Assembly: GCF_022376445.1 (NCBI RefSeq)
Contig: NW_025955070.1
Location: 62,001 to 126,000 of the forward strand
Reading direction: 5' to 3'
From: Fomitopsis serialis
Taxonomy: Eukaryota > Basidiomycota > Agaricomycetes > Polyporales > Fomitopsidaceae
DNA: 64,000 nt
Part shown: piece after piece, positions 44,889 to 55,679 of the stretch
How the letters are laid out: the number at the start of each line of letters is the position of its first letter
Position numbering within the stretch: position 1 is the stretch's first letter
Translations under genes and position numbers: made by a program
Notes under the pieces: model-generated
Told to the model about the DNA's origin: nothing
The model's database searches: none
What the model saw: the letters and a program-made list of their open reading frames with translations, nothing else

Positions 44889-47633
44889 TCACAGCAGGTC
44901 GCCCAGCGCTGCCATCTCCGGACCGCCGGCCTCCTGCGCAGCGAACGGACACCGTCAGATATACACAAAGAGAGGGAGAGGAGAGAAGCACGCACCCGCA
45001 TGCCGATCTCCCAGTAGCTGTAAATGATCGTGACGGCCATGAGGATACCCGTGCCGCTGCCGATGGCGCCCATGAGGTCCGCCGCGACGGAGAGGAGGCC
45101 GAGGATCGCGCCGCCGAGCGCGGCCGCGGTGGGCACGACGCGCTTGAGCTCCTTGTACATCGAGCCCTCACGGTGGCCCGCCATCACCTGCGCAGTCGTC
45201 AGTCAGAAGGCTGGGCGAACGGAACGAGAACAGGAGGAACGCACCATCTGCTGGTCCTTGAGCTGCTTCGCGATGTCGCGCGGGCCGCTGCCGGAGACCT
45301 CGATCCACGTCTTGGAGAAGATCGCGCAGGCGGTGACGATGAAGCCGATATAGACCGCCGTGTGGATCGGGTCGAGGAAGGCCGCCTTGAGCGTGTGCGG
45401 CGGGGACATGTAGTACGCGATGCCCGACACGGCCGCGAGCTGGTGCGAGTCCTCCGTCGGCTGCCGATGCTTGTACGTCAGACGCGGTCAGAGGTGAAAC
45501 AGCGGACACACGCACCTCCCAGATACCGAGCAGCTTGACGAGGAAGTTGTCCGGGAAGCGGCTGGCGAGCATCTGCGAGACGATGAACACGTTCGACGTG
45601 AGCGCACTCTCCAGCATGATCGGCATGTTGCTCGTGTAAAACAGCTTGACGGGGTACGAGCCGCGCTGGCCGCGGAAGCGGTTGCTCTTCACCGGGATCT
45701 CGATCCGGAAGCCCTGGAGGTAGATGACCACCACGAAGACGACCACGGTCGCGATGAGGTTCATGATGTTCGGCAGGCGCTCCCGCCAGAACGCCTCACG
45801 GAGCGCACGGCCCTTGTCGTTCCAGGTAAAGAGCAGGTGGAAGAGCGAGACGACCGCGCCCTCGAACTCGGGGCCGCGCCCGGTGTTGATCGTCGTCGGC
45901 GAGAACGCCTTCCAGACGATGGACTCGCAGATGTTGGTCGCGATGAACAGGGAGATGCCCGAGCCGAGCCCGTAGCCCTTCTGGAGGAGCTCGTCGAGGA
46001 GGATGACGATGAGCGAGGCGGAGATCAGCTGGATAATGAGGAGGAGGCAGATGCCGGCGCCGAGGTCATGGGGTTGGCCGTAGAGACCGGTGAGCACGTA
46101 GACGGTTGCTTGACCGAGGGAAATGATCAGGGCGAACACTGTGCAAAGCCCGTGAGCAGGTGGAAGCGGAAGACAGGAAAAGCGCGTTGTGCCGGAAGAG
46201 GCCCAATGAATTATCCAAAAAAATAAGGGAGCGTTTAGAAAGGCCCGATGCAGCACAGATGAGGTCCTTGTCCAGCTGATGACATGTGGCAAGACCGCAC
46301 ACGCAGAGATGAATTCTCCACAAAGCCTCGAAGCGCCGGAGTGGTGTAGTCCACCATCCGGGTCCATCGCATACTTTCTCGCCGTTAGTAATAGGAGCGG
46401 CATATCATTACAGCTAGGTCCATATCGTTGGGCCCCGCCCCGAAAGCGCGTATAGGAGTGGAGGTCGTCGCAAGTTGGTATTCAACAATCCGGGCACTGT
46501 GCCGCTCAATCTGGGCCACCGTAGCCACAGTCGCGGCGGCCTGGCTCAGCCTAGCCGTCGAAGTCCGCTGCGTCCAGCACGATCCCATATCAAACCCGCT
46601 GGACTCCGCCGATGTGTGTTTGAGAGGCGCGGAGCCCAACGATATGGACTTAGCTGTAAATCCTTTCCCTACAATCGTCGGCTGGCCGAATGGCAGAACC
46701 GGGTAGGTCATCCACATCCACTGTGGTACTGTCCTCCTGCAGCGGGACTACAGGCAGTGTGATGCGCGTCCGTCCGAAGACTGCGAGTCCACGCCAGTGC
46801 CAGTAGGCAGGCTACTAGATGCTCTGGTCGTGCCCGGCAAATGACTTCGCAGCGTGCTATGACCTGTCTCTGAGAGACCTAGCCACACGTCTGAAGCCGC
46901 AGCTGCCCACGCACCCTCAGACCGACACAAGTGGTGCAGTGTAAGGCTTCATCCCTCCATCCCGACGGGGATGCCCGCCGAATCCATGCTTGATCTCAAG
47001 TCCGAACAACGAATCACAGCATGCGCAGAGGCCTGATTTCATCGCGGATGAAAGCCCGAACCTGGCATTCGAGGCTCAAGCATCTCCGGGAGTCCTAGGA
47101 CAGAAAATGCCAGGTTGTGTGTGCCTCCTCACCACCTCTCGCCCTCCCAAACCGCCGAGACAAAGTCAAGACTCACACTTTTGGGCGCCGCTGAACAGCG
47201 CGCGATCGTCCTTGAGGGAAAAGTCGACGTCGATGAGGTTTGCGCCTGCGAGGAGCTGCATGATCATCCCGGAGGTGACGATGGGGGTGATACCGAGCTC
47301 CATGAGGGTGCCGCGGTTGGAGGCGAGGATGACACGCATCCAGTAGAGGGGGTCAGCGGAGTCGGACGACATGATGCCGTAGAGGGGGACCTGGGAGCAG
47401 ACCAAGAAGATGAGGAGCGTGACGGCCGTCCATAGTACTTTTTGGTTGAAGGGGACCTGCGGGTGGTCGCATCGTCAGTTCTCCAGGCTGAGGATGCGGG
47501 CGCACCTTGCGGTCGGGCGACGAGACCTCTGGAAGAATAGGGAGGAATGGCCGGACGAGGTTGAGGAACCGAACTATCGGCGGGTCAGCATTCGAGGAAG
47601 GTGAGTATTTCTGGGAGACTTACAACCGCTCAT
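44889..47633 (-). CDS. sec61: Sec61 alpha, protein-conducting channel of the ER translocon
   Basis: Pore subunit of the ER Sec61 complex, which threads nascent secretory and membrane proteins across or into the ER membrane. Seven exons on the minus strand: 47633-47627, 47573-47506, 47456-47177, 46138-45516, 45460-45245, 45187-44996, 44933-44889; 1431 nt, 476 residues, the usual length, phases consistent. Protein begins [20 protein letters not shown] and ends [14 protein letters not shown]. Family landmarks in order: [151 protein letters not shown]. Ten membrane segments expected. Oddities: a first exon of only 7 nt and a third intron of 1038 nt, about 20 times the local norm, holding a MITE. 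It is the only complete gene inside the second inverted duplication. Confidence 0.96.
46139..47176 (-). other. 1038-nt intron of sec61 alpha
   Basis: Bounded by donor GTGAGT (at 47176) and acceptor CAG (46141-46139); phase 1 on both sides gives KLFALIIS across the junction. All other introns of this gene are 49-63 nt. Besides the 246-bp MITE, about 790 bases are unassigned; short frames inside have no family motif. Confidence 0.85.
46411..46656. mobile_element. Tc1/mariner-like MITE with 28-bp terminal inverted repeats
   Basis: Left terminal repeat 46411-46438 begins CAGCTAGGTCCATATCGTTG; the reverse complement of the right end (46656-46629) begins CAGCTAAGTCCATATCGTTG, 26 of 28 bases matching. 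The element is flanked on both sides by TA (46409-46410 and 46657-46658), the target-site duplication of Tc1/mariner elements. At 246 bp with no transposase frame it is a non-autonomous element. It sits in the large sec61 intron, possibly in minus orientation, and no second copy was noticed in this window. Confidence 0.85.
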
Positions 47634-47990
47634 GGCTGGAAGAGTGAAGGGGAACCAACTCAAACGAGCGGCGGAGGTCAGAGAGTTGTATGCGTTGGCT
47701 CACAGGCGCCCACACGTAGCCACCGTCCCACTGACCTGGCACACAAATATGCCATAACACCTTCCCAGAGAGGTAACCCCGAGGCTGCCCGAGGTACTAC
47801 CTTCCTGGCCTCTCGTTCTCGCGTCAGACAAGGATATCCTGAGGCACGAAGGTTGAAGGAATTGTCTACGTCTGCCTGGGGACACTAGTTCTTGCCACCC
47901 TACGTATGTACTTTACTCTGAACTGCCGTGCTCGCGGTACACGCACTAATCTTTCTATCTGTTTCATTAGCTGGAACGACTTGCAACTCC
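47634..47990. other. divergent intergenic region between sec61 and F-box gene
   Basis: Presumed promoters of the two divergent genes. The block 47840-47888 (GAGGCACGAAGG..., then TTGTCTACGTCTGCCTGGGG and ACACTAG) also occurs near 11051-11094, a short dispersed repeat. Confidence 0.45.
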
Positions 47991-49562
47991 ATGGCTTATC
48001 CCATTCAACAGTACAAATGGAACGATCTCGTATGGTCTGCCATCCTCTCTTTCACCCAACTCGACGACGCGCGCAGTCTGTCCCTTACGTGTCGCGATAT
48101 ATATCCGCTCTCTCGACGCGCCGTCCTGTCTCGCGCGGAGCCATCCACATTTTCTCAAGTACAGACAATATGCTCGTACAAGCTCGCCGACCCCCGCAAT
48201 CGCGCCTGGTGGTTGCACGAGCTCTGCGTCTCCATCCCCGCGAAATACTGCTCGCGCGTCACAGAGGAGCCTGAGCCGTTGCCGGTGCACACCTCCCTCG
48301 CCAACCTACTCGAGGCGGCGCCGAACCTCCGTATTCTGTCTCTCTGCGACATGGACAGGTCCCTCCAAGTCGAGCCACGCTTCGGCCGCGCTCTCATCTC
48401 CTTGAGGTGTCTCCACACCCTCAAGCTAGGCGGCATGTCTCGCCCCACACTGGAGCTCGCCAGAAAGATGGCAAGTCGTCCCTCGGACGTGACCCTCGAG
48501 TTCGTGAGGCCGTTCTTCTACTGGACACCGGACTGCCGGGACATCGCCTCGCTGAGCAATCTGCCTCTGCTCGACAACGCACACACCGTGCACATTGATT
48601 GCCTCGGGCCCCTCGACGGCCGTCTGTACCGCTCTCGCATGGATCTTGGCAGCCATCCGAGCGTGCGCAAAGTCCGCCTCGGCAGCGGGGGCAGCGTCCT
48701 CCCCTTGCACCGCCTCTTCCCCAGCATGCAGTCGCTGTATTTGACGGACATCAACGTCCCGTTCTGGGAACAATGGGCGTGGCCGCAGAACGTGCCTCTG
48801 GTCGAGGTCAACGCGACAGTGGCAGCGCTCAAAGGTTTCACGAACGCGACCGTCCGCTCGTTGCACATCCAGGATCGGCTGGACGTTAACACGGGGACAC
48901 GGCGAGATGGATTCGGCCCCCTGCGTGCGATGAGACCCGTCTGCCTGTCCGTCGGCTCTGGTGTGCGTCGCCCTCGAGAGCCCGCCTCGCTGAAACACTG
49001 GGCATCGTTCTTGACAGCGAACCTGGGCCCCGAAGGGAGGCTGCGATGCCTCGAGCTCGAGGCACTGTCTTTCCGGCGTGCAGAGAGGCCTCTGCCGTTC
49101 GTGGTGCGTCTACTTATTCTACTTCACTCTCGCCTCGCTCTCCCACGCTGACCGTGATCCTAGAAGTGGCTCCTTCCTTTCCTCGTGCCGTCCGCTCTCG
49201 TCTGCGTCAAACTGCACTTCAACTTCAACCGCGCACCCCGCTCCGGCGCCCCTGAGCTACCGCACCGTGCCCAGCAGGAGGTGGACGCGGCTCGCCGCAT
49301 GCTCGTAGACTCCGTCCCCTCGCTCCAGTACATCTGCATCGTCGCCGGGTACAGACACCCCGACGCGCCCTCCGAGTCTGGTCTCCTTATTCGTGTCCTC
49401 GGGGAGTGCACCTGGTGGCGGATATCCACGTCCACAGACACGGGCGAGCGACGCGTGGAGCGGATCTCGGACGAGGCTGGGGCGCTGGTCGATCGCTACA
49501 TGCGCTCGGCCGAGTTTGAGGAGACGTTGACCCTCGATCGGTTCGTCTTGGCTGAGTCCTAG
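47991..49562 (+). CDS. family-B F-box protein, intact
   Basis: Exons 47991-49103 and 49164-49562 give 503 residues. F-box: WNDLVWSAILSFTQLDDARS then LSLTCRDIYPLSRRAVLSR. Leucine-rich-repeat-like body: AWWLHELCVSIPAKY, NLRILSLCDMDRSLQVEPRF, LRCLHTLKLGGMSRPTLELA, MASRPSDVTLEFVRPF, LSNLPLLDNAHTVHIDCL, SHPSVRKVRLGSGGSV, LHRLFPSMQSLYLTDIN, GRLRCLELEAL. Intron GTGCGT...CCTAG at the family site, then KWLLPFLVPSALVCVKLHFN, GECTWWRISTS and the tail DRYMRSAEFEETLTLDRFVL. A start at 47928 would add MLAVHALIFLSVSLA, but ATTAG just before 47991 looks like an intron end or 5' UTR, so I take 47991. Predicted SCF adaptor with unknown target. Mirror partner 42953-44480 is broken. Confidence 0.87.
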
Positions 49563-50310
49563 ATGGTATGTGTTTAGCCATCTCGTGACGCACCCTACTC
49601 GCTGAGCGACATGAAGACAGCGCCAACGCAGTGTTACTTGGCGCGAGCGAGGCTTGGAAACCTGTCGAGCCGCGCAATCGCGTGGGAGGTACACGGCGCG
49701 GAGAACTGGCATCGTGAGGCTTGGAGGCGTATATCAGTTGAACTAGGTGATTGAGATGCAATGCGACTCACTTGTGCGCTGTCGGAAGGTAGCAAGACAG
49801 TGCGTTGGTGGGTGTCTCGAGAGTTGAGAGACAGACGACGCGCATCGTTAATTCATGGTACTTAAACCGTGCGTAGTGTACTTCAATCCAGTTCATGTCT
49901 GGAGCAGTCCTAGTCATCGCCGACACACTTGCCCGGATACTGAACACTACTGATGCGAGTCGTGTTGAAAAGTCCAAGCCCCCAGTCGAGCGACGACTCG
50001 GAGCAGCCGACCCATGATCCTGTTGAAATCGCGAGACGGTCTACATTGACGACTTGTGCTCACATGCATCATGATGTCTCGAAATTGAATGCGCAAGTCA
50101 CGATCTCACTCGTGATCGACGGTCGTTGCGAATCCCGGTGGCTCAGCCACTGCTGCCATAGTAGTGCACGACTATCACGCGACTGGTACGTTACACAAGG
50201 TACTACACATCCACGACGACCACGGGATTGTCGCTGTGCACGTCAGTCGTAGCTGCGTTCTGCTGCCTCGCGTCTGTACTAATCGCTCGCAGCTTATTAT
50301 TGATAACAGA
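49563..50310. other. intergenic, right arm
   Basis: The part from about 50080 matches the reverse complement of 41964-42260. No gene recognised. An upstream in-frame ATG at 50164 would extend the next gene, but its conservation with non-coding DNA on the other arm argues for 5' UTR. Confidence 0.5.
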
Positions 50311-51835
50311 ATGCAATCTCAGGCATCGCGGTTGAACGAAGACGTATGGTCCATCATCCTATCGCTCGTCCAGCTGGACGACGCTCGCAGTCTTTCCCTC
50401 ACATCTCGAGCTATCCATCCCATCGCCAGGTGTATCGTCCTGTCGCATGTTGAGACGTCTCGATCAGGCCATCTCGCGAAAATCTGCGCATTTATGTCAG
50501 GCGATCCTCGTTCTCGTGCCTCCTGGCTTCGTGAACTCCACATACACTATGAAGCCCTAGCAAGGGCCTTAGCGCTGCCCAAGCTATTGTTCGAACAGTT
50601 GGCAGGTCTCCTTGCTGAGACACGCAACCTCCGCGTGCTAGTTCTCCCCCTCGTGGACCGTTTGCTCGAAGTGGAACCACGCATCGGCGACGCTCTCGTA
50701 TCGCTAGAAGGCCTGCAAATTGTCACACTCACACACGTGGAATCTCGTACGCTCGACGTAGCCTCGCGGATGCAGAGCCGACCAAGGACAGTAACGCTCG
50801 CGTTCGGTTTCGACACCTCGGTCGTCAAGAACCTCGTTGCACTGAGCCATCTCGCCTTGTTCCGCAGTGCGCACACACTGCATCTAAAGGGTTATAAACC
50901 CCAGATGTCCGAAATACTAGGCCAGGATCCGTTCATCCAGCTTGTGCTCGGACAGCTCGGACAGCTTCCTACCGTACGCGAGGTCCACCTATCCGATTGT
51001 GAGGCATGTCCGTTGTTCTACGTATTTCCCAACTTGCAGAGACTGGAAATGCTTGGCATATGTCAACCCCTCGAATTCTCTCTCCGTAATTGGATGTGGC
51101 CGGCATCTGTCCCTCTGGCGGATGTAGCCATTTCGTTCGAGGATCTGATCCATTTCACAAGAGCGCCAATTCGTCGACTCCTCCTGCATCGTACCCACGA
51201 TTCCTCCAATCCGATCGTTGGTCGACTCGCCGACGCCTTGCAGTTTGCAAGACCCGTTTGTCTATCATTCGACTTCTCCTACAAGGACCACCCGCACAGC
51301 CCCAGCAACCTGAGGTGGATCGATTTCTTCCGAATGATCCTTCGCCCCAGTGTGGGGCGCCTACGGTGCCTCGAACTTACGTTCGATTGCAGACAGCCTG
51401 AGGATGACCAATCCTTATGGATGGTGCGTCTGAATGCAGGGAATGATCTCGCACGCTCACACTGACTGTCTCCCCTGATAGGACTGGCTCCTCCCAGCCG
51501 TCACCCAGTCCAGCCTCCTATGTATGCGACTCAACTTCAAAGTCGGCAAGACACCAGAGCCATCCAGCTGGCAGCGGAGTATGCAAAATACCGCTCGACG
51601 AGTTGCTGAAAATGTGCCTTTGGCCCAGTTCATATGCACTGGCATCAAGCCCGGGTGGCCCCGGGCCAACGTGCGCGAGACATGCACTTGGTGGCGCGTA
51701 CGTGGGGAAAATGCGAGCCAGCGATGCGTGGAGAGCATGTCAAACGAGGCGGGTGAGCAGGTGGAGCGCTACATGCGCTCTGCGGCCTTTGAGCAGAAGT
51801 TATCGTTGGACGGGTTCGTTTTCACCGGTGCGTAG
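50311..51835 (+). CDS. family-B F-box protein, intact
   Basis: Exons 50311-51423 and 51482-51835 give 488 residues. Start MQSQASRLNEDVWSIILSLV is identical in position to the mirrored copy. F-box continues QLDDARSLSLTSRAIHPIAR. Body: SWLRELHIHYEAL, NLRVLVLPLVDRLLEVEPRI, LEGLQIVTLTHVESRTLDVA, LVALSHLALFRSAHTLHL, LGQLPTVREVHLSDCEACPL, WMWPASVPLADVAISFEDLI, GRLRCLELTFDC. Intron GTGCGT...TGATAG, then DWLLPAVTQSSLLCMRLNFK, CTWWRVRGE and tail ERYMRSAAFEQKLSLDGFVF. Predicted SCF ubiquitin-ligase adaptor. Where the mirrored copy (40445-41963) has a frameshift, this copy reads SRTLDVASRMQSRPRTVTLA without a break. Confidence 0.87.
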
Positions 51836-52135
51836 GGTACAACGATCCGGATCCGCGCGTTTCGCAGTCTTCTAGTGTATTTCCATAGAATGGCTCTGTT
51901 TACGTGCGTGTACCACCCGAGGATATCGACAACGCACATATATCACGACTCACAACGACCGGTGAACATCACATCAATCCCGCGCCAGCGTAGCAAAGTC
52001 ATAGCTGCGCAGAATACACATGCTGCTCCGAAAACAACCAAGCATCCAATTATAGTGGGCAACACACGCTCACCGCGAAATATATGCTACTTGAGAGATC
52101 ACCGCTACCTCGCATCGCGCCACGCTGCTTGACCA
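51836..52135. other. convergent intergenic region
   Basis: A/T-richer 300 bases between two convergent genes; nothing else recognised. Confidence 0.45.
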
Positions 52136-54825
52136 TCACGAAACCTTCGTCCCCGACGGACTACCGCTCTTCTGAGCTTCTACGATCTCGCCGTCCTCCA
52201 TGTCCTCCGACGTGCTGTGTACACTCTCATAGTCGATTCGCACGTAGTGCGGGTGGCCTAGGGAGGAAACGTCCGATCGGTCAGCACACGCGCAAGGAAA
52301 AGAAGATACCCGACGTACATTCTTCCGGACGCAGGTCGCAATGCGTCCAGAACTGCCTCCAGAACTCGCCGACGTCCGCCTTCTTCACCAGCTCGTCCTT
52401 CACTCGCCTCGTCATATTACTCCGTCCCTCGTGCTTCATATCGCTGTAAAACAAAGCAGCCGTGGTCACGACATTGCAGGCCCAGACGCAGAACACAGAT
52501 ACTCACAAATGGCCGAGGAACCCCACCATGCTGAACCACCGACAGTCGATCGGGCACTGGAAGTCGTTGCCCTCCCGCCGGAGCGGGAGACTCACCTTCG
52601 GCGGCGGCAGCTTGATCCCCTGCTTCGCCGCCTCCTTCTTGAACTCCCTCTTCTTCTCCCGCTCCCGCTCCCGCTTGCGCCTCCGTCTCTCTGCCCTCAT
52701 GCGGTCCTTCTGGAGCTCCTCGTCAGTGAGCGCAGCGCCCTGCGGCGTCAAGCGTGAGCTTGGGCCGGCCACTCCCACGCTCGAGGGCGGTAACAGAGAC
52801 GTTTCCGGCGGAGGCGGTAGGATAGGCAGCGGCGGCGGTGGATGCGACGGCTCCGGTGGGCTGGCGCTCATGCGACCGTGCGTCGCACTGAAGCCCGACA
52901 CTGTATGCGCAATAGCTCCTGTCCCAAGCCCCGGGCTACGAAACTTGCGCGTCACCGAGATATCGCCTCCCGGGGGTACACCCTGCCACGGCGAATAGCT
53001 ATGCGACACCGCACTTGAAGAACCGATCACTGTCTTCGGTGGCTGCGCTGGAAGGGGCGGCGGAGGCAGAACGGGTTCACTGGGCTGTGATGCCGCTGGC
53101 CGTGGACTGTACGACGCACTAGCTAGAGGTACATGCCAAGCCTGCTTCGCTGGAGGGGCCTGCGACGGGAGAGGAGGCGGTGGAGCAGCCGGCTCTGGTG
53201 GATGCGCACCGCAAGTCACGCCATTCGGTATCGTATCGCCGGGCGGAAGCGGCGGCGGTTCGCTCTTGGGTTGTGGGGGCCCGACCACGTCTATCTTAGC
53301 GGGACCAGTATGGTAAGTTTTCAAAGAACCCGAGTGAGCGGAGGTAACTGGTTTAAAGGACGAGCCCGTACTGGCGCGAACACCTGAAGGAGGTGATGGG
53401 CAAGCCGTCAGAGTCCCAAGGACGGGGGCTTGTGAAGTAGTTTGCGCTGAGTCCAGGGCTTCACCCTTTCTTGCGGCTGCAGAGGCTGAGCGCAGAGGCG
53501 TTTCTGATGAGCGCGGAGAGGCCGTCTGTAACGAAGTCAACGCCCGAGGTCCTTTAGGGACCGGGCGGCCCAAAACAGAGTCGAGCGAGGGGGAGGGTAG
53601 ACCGGGATGTCTTTCCTGATCGCACGGAAAGAAAGAGCCTCGGATGCCCTGTGTAGATGCACCCGCCGCCTGCGACGCGGGCAAGCGCATAGCCCCACTT
53701 TTGCCTCTGTCCGGTGCCGTCGGCGAGGAGCTTACGGGTTGCGTATCTGTTCGTTCTTTGAGACGCGGTCCCGCTGGGAGCACAGATGCTGGTTCCGCGC
53801 TTGTCGACCTCGACGCTTTGCAAGCGAGAGTGGCGGAGTTACTCGGTGGTGGATTACAACTTTGCACTATCCACGGAGAGGGCGGTCTCGTGGTCAAGTC
53901 CATGGACTCATCTTCCTCTAGATCCATGTCGACGTCGTCGTCCACGGCCGAAGACACCATGACGGGCGGCGGAGAAGGATGGGAAGAAGGGACATGCGTG
54001 CTCATTGCACTCGAGAGCTGCGTGCTACTAGTCTTGGACATCGTGAGCATAACTCTGACGGAAAGGGCCTAAAGACTTCGCCGTCCTCGCGCAGACAGTC
54101 AGGCTCACCTCGTTCTCGACCTCTTCCGCCTGTATCCCGATCTCGCACATCACCCTCACCACCCTAATTCCGCACATGGCACAACAGAGCACGGGGTGCG
54201 CGCAGCTGACCACTGGTACGCTGACAGCAGCCCGCCTTCTGGGTACGGTATATCCCCGGCCGTGCTTGCGCGAGAAAGTGAAGCCAAACTGGCCTGCGTG
54301 TGTCGGAGGAGTCGCGGGTGGTGGTGAGGAAGACGGAGACGACTCGGGATCCATGTCGGCATCGCCGCCATGCTCGGGTTCAGAGTCGAGGTCGCTCTCT
54401 GCGTCTGAGTCCTCCCAGCGCGCGGGGAGCAGGCGGCTCGTAGCCGTCCGCATGAAAGGGAACGGTGTGAAGCTATCATACGCGTCCATTCGTTAGCACA
54501 GCACCACCAGCGCGTCCAAGAAAATAGCGACGCACCTCGAAGTCCCTACGTCTCCCACTGCCACGTCAGTCGCCCATCCGAGGCCGGCCTTTGTGTCTCC
54601 AGGGCTCGCGTGCACGATGTCCGGATGCGGGAGGTCGTGCGCATCGGTGTCACTTTCGAGGGCAGCGTCGAAGGGGTACGAAGGGACGAACCGCTTCTCG
54701 TACCGCTGGCCGAGGGCGGACTGGAGCTGCCGAAGCCGTTTGCAGGGGAAGACGTTCGTGTCGCGCTCGTCGTCGCGGGCCAGTTCGAGCACTCGCTTCA
54801 TGTCTGCTTTTGTTTCCTGGCTCAC
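52136..54825 (-). CDS. proline-rich nuclear-like protein of unknown function
   Basis: Five exons on the minus strand: 54825-54536, 54472-54109, 54032-52507, 52443-52319, 52257-52136; 2427 nt, 808 residues, all phases consistent. Starts MSQETKADMKRVLELARDDE with charged helix-forming sequence. Residues about 97-215 include an acidic patch (WEDSDAESDLDSEPEHGGDA) and a Cys-containing stretch (CAHPVLCCAMCGIRVVRVMC). Residues about 220-690 are low-complexity Ser/Pro with repeated PPPPLP-type motifs (PAAPPPPLPSQAPP, PVLPPPPLPAQPP, SHPPPPLPILPPPP), typical SH3/WW/EVH1 ligands. Then comes a long basic tract (RAERRRRKREREREKKREFK), a likely nuclear signal and coiled region, and a conserved-looking C-terminus (DFQCPIDCRWFSMVGFLGHF, VGEFWRQFWTHCDLRPEECH, SEDMEDGEIVEAQ). 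Family not recognised; single copy here and not part of the duplications. The junction between exons 2 and 3 is the least certain. Confidence 0.72.
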
Positions 54826-55450
54826 TGAGACATAGGGAGTCAGTAGAAACGTTTTTACGCGCGAGGGCGCGGTATGCGATGAACGATGGTGGTGGTGGTG
54901 GACAAAGCTGCGCGTCTCCGCTGTGAACGCGTCCGGGTCACGCCACAGACGCGTCTCTGTCTCAACCTTTTGCCGGCTATGTATCTACGCCAATATTGTA
55001 GGACTGTCGTACACAATTACGCTGCCTCGAGACTACTACGTGGCAATACAATCCATGTTCCTCCGCGTCTCAAAGGTGCAAGGTCGACACGCATCTGCTA
55101 ATTCTCGGACGCCCAACCCCTTGATCGTCTTGTTGGTCCATAACACTTGCAGAATATCTAACATACTCGTATTTTGTACTCGAGCACCCAGACAAGCTGC
55201 TTCTATAAGGTCGCCAGCACCGACTACTGCAGTCATCCAGTCGGCGAAGCGAAGTCGATTGAACCACATTCTAAGTGACTACGTACGGTCTAAGTACCAC
55301 CATTGCGTCTCACACGGCGAGAACGCGGCGGCGCATGTTGTTCTGTCTCTCGTAACCATCCGTTCAGTAGCTCGGTGGCTCGGTACACCGTCGTCTCACG
55401 CGCCGAGCACCTGTCGCGCCTGGAGAGTAGCATGACAATGAAAACATTAA
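54826..55450. other. spacer, one possible short coding piece
   Basis: A GGT-repeat tract lies at 54886-54902. On the minus strand 55269-55036 is open and non-repetitive (MWFNRLRFADWMTAVVGAGD, then LIEAACLGARVQNTSMLDIL); it reads like real protein but is unrecognised and has no visible splice partner. Confidence 0.3.
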
Positions 55451-55494
55451 GTCAATGACACGCCTGCACGGCACGCTCAGATGGGACGTAACAG

Positions 55495-55679
55495 CTCACA
55501 TACTTGAGATCGTGGTCGCGCCGCCCGTCCCTCCCGCCCTCTTCCTCCGTCTTCCGCCCAATCACCTCTCCAAACCCACGCACCTTCTGCACGCCCTCCT
55601 TCGCAGCCTCCTTCGGATGCTCCGCCACGCTCTCCAACTGCCCGCCCGCCTCCGCCGCCGCCTTCTCTCCAATGCCGCA
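55495..55679 (-). other. Ala/Glu/Lys-rich coding-like segment after F-box gene
   Basis: Minus strand reads EKAAAEAGGQLESVAEHPKE, AAKEGVQKVRGFGEVIGRKT and EEEGGRDGRRDHDL, immediately past the F-box stop at 55680. Same segment as 40310-40440, here longer. Origin unknown; possibly a small helical protein or former 3' exon. Confidence 0.45.

Larger units (their letters stand above)
47900..51850. repeat. right arm of inverted duplication around sec61 (partner 40300-44540)
   Basis: Carries the two intact family-B genes; mirror image of the left arm in gene order and orientation, with matching intergenic DNA at 50080-50310. Confidence 0.88.

Noticed and set aside
45852..46226. 129-codon plus-strand acidic frame
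   Set aside because: Shadow of the sec61 coding strand; Sec61 motifs are clear on the minus strand.
46141..47176. separate gene inside the large sec61 intron
   Set aside because: The longest frames overlap the MITE ends, which explain the repeated PNDMDLAV reading; no motif or splice structure was found.
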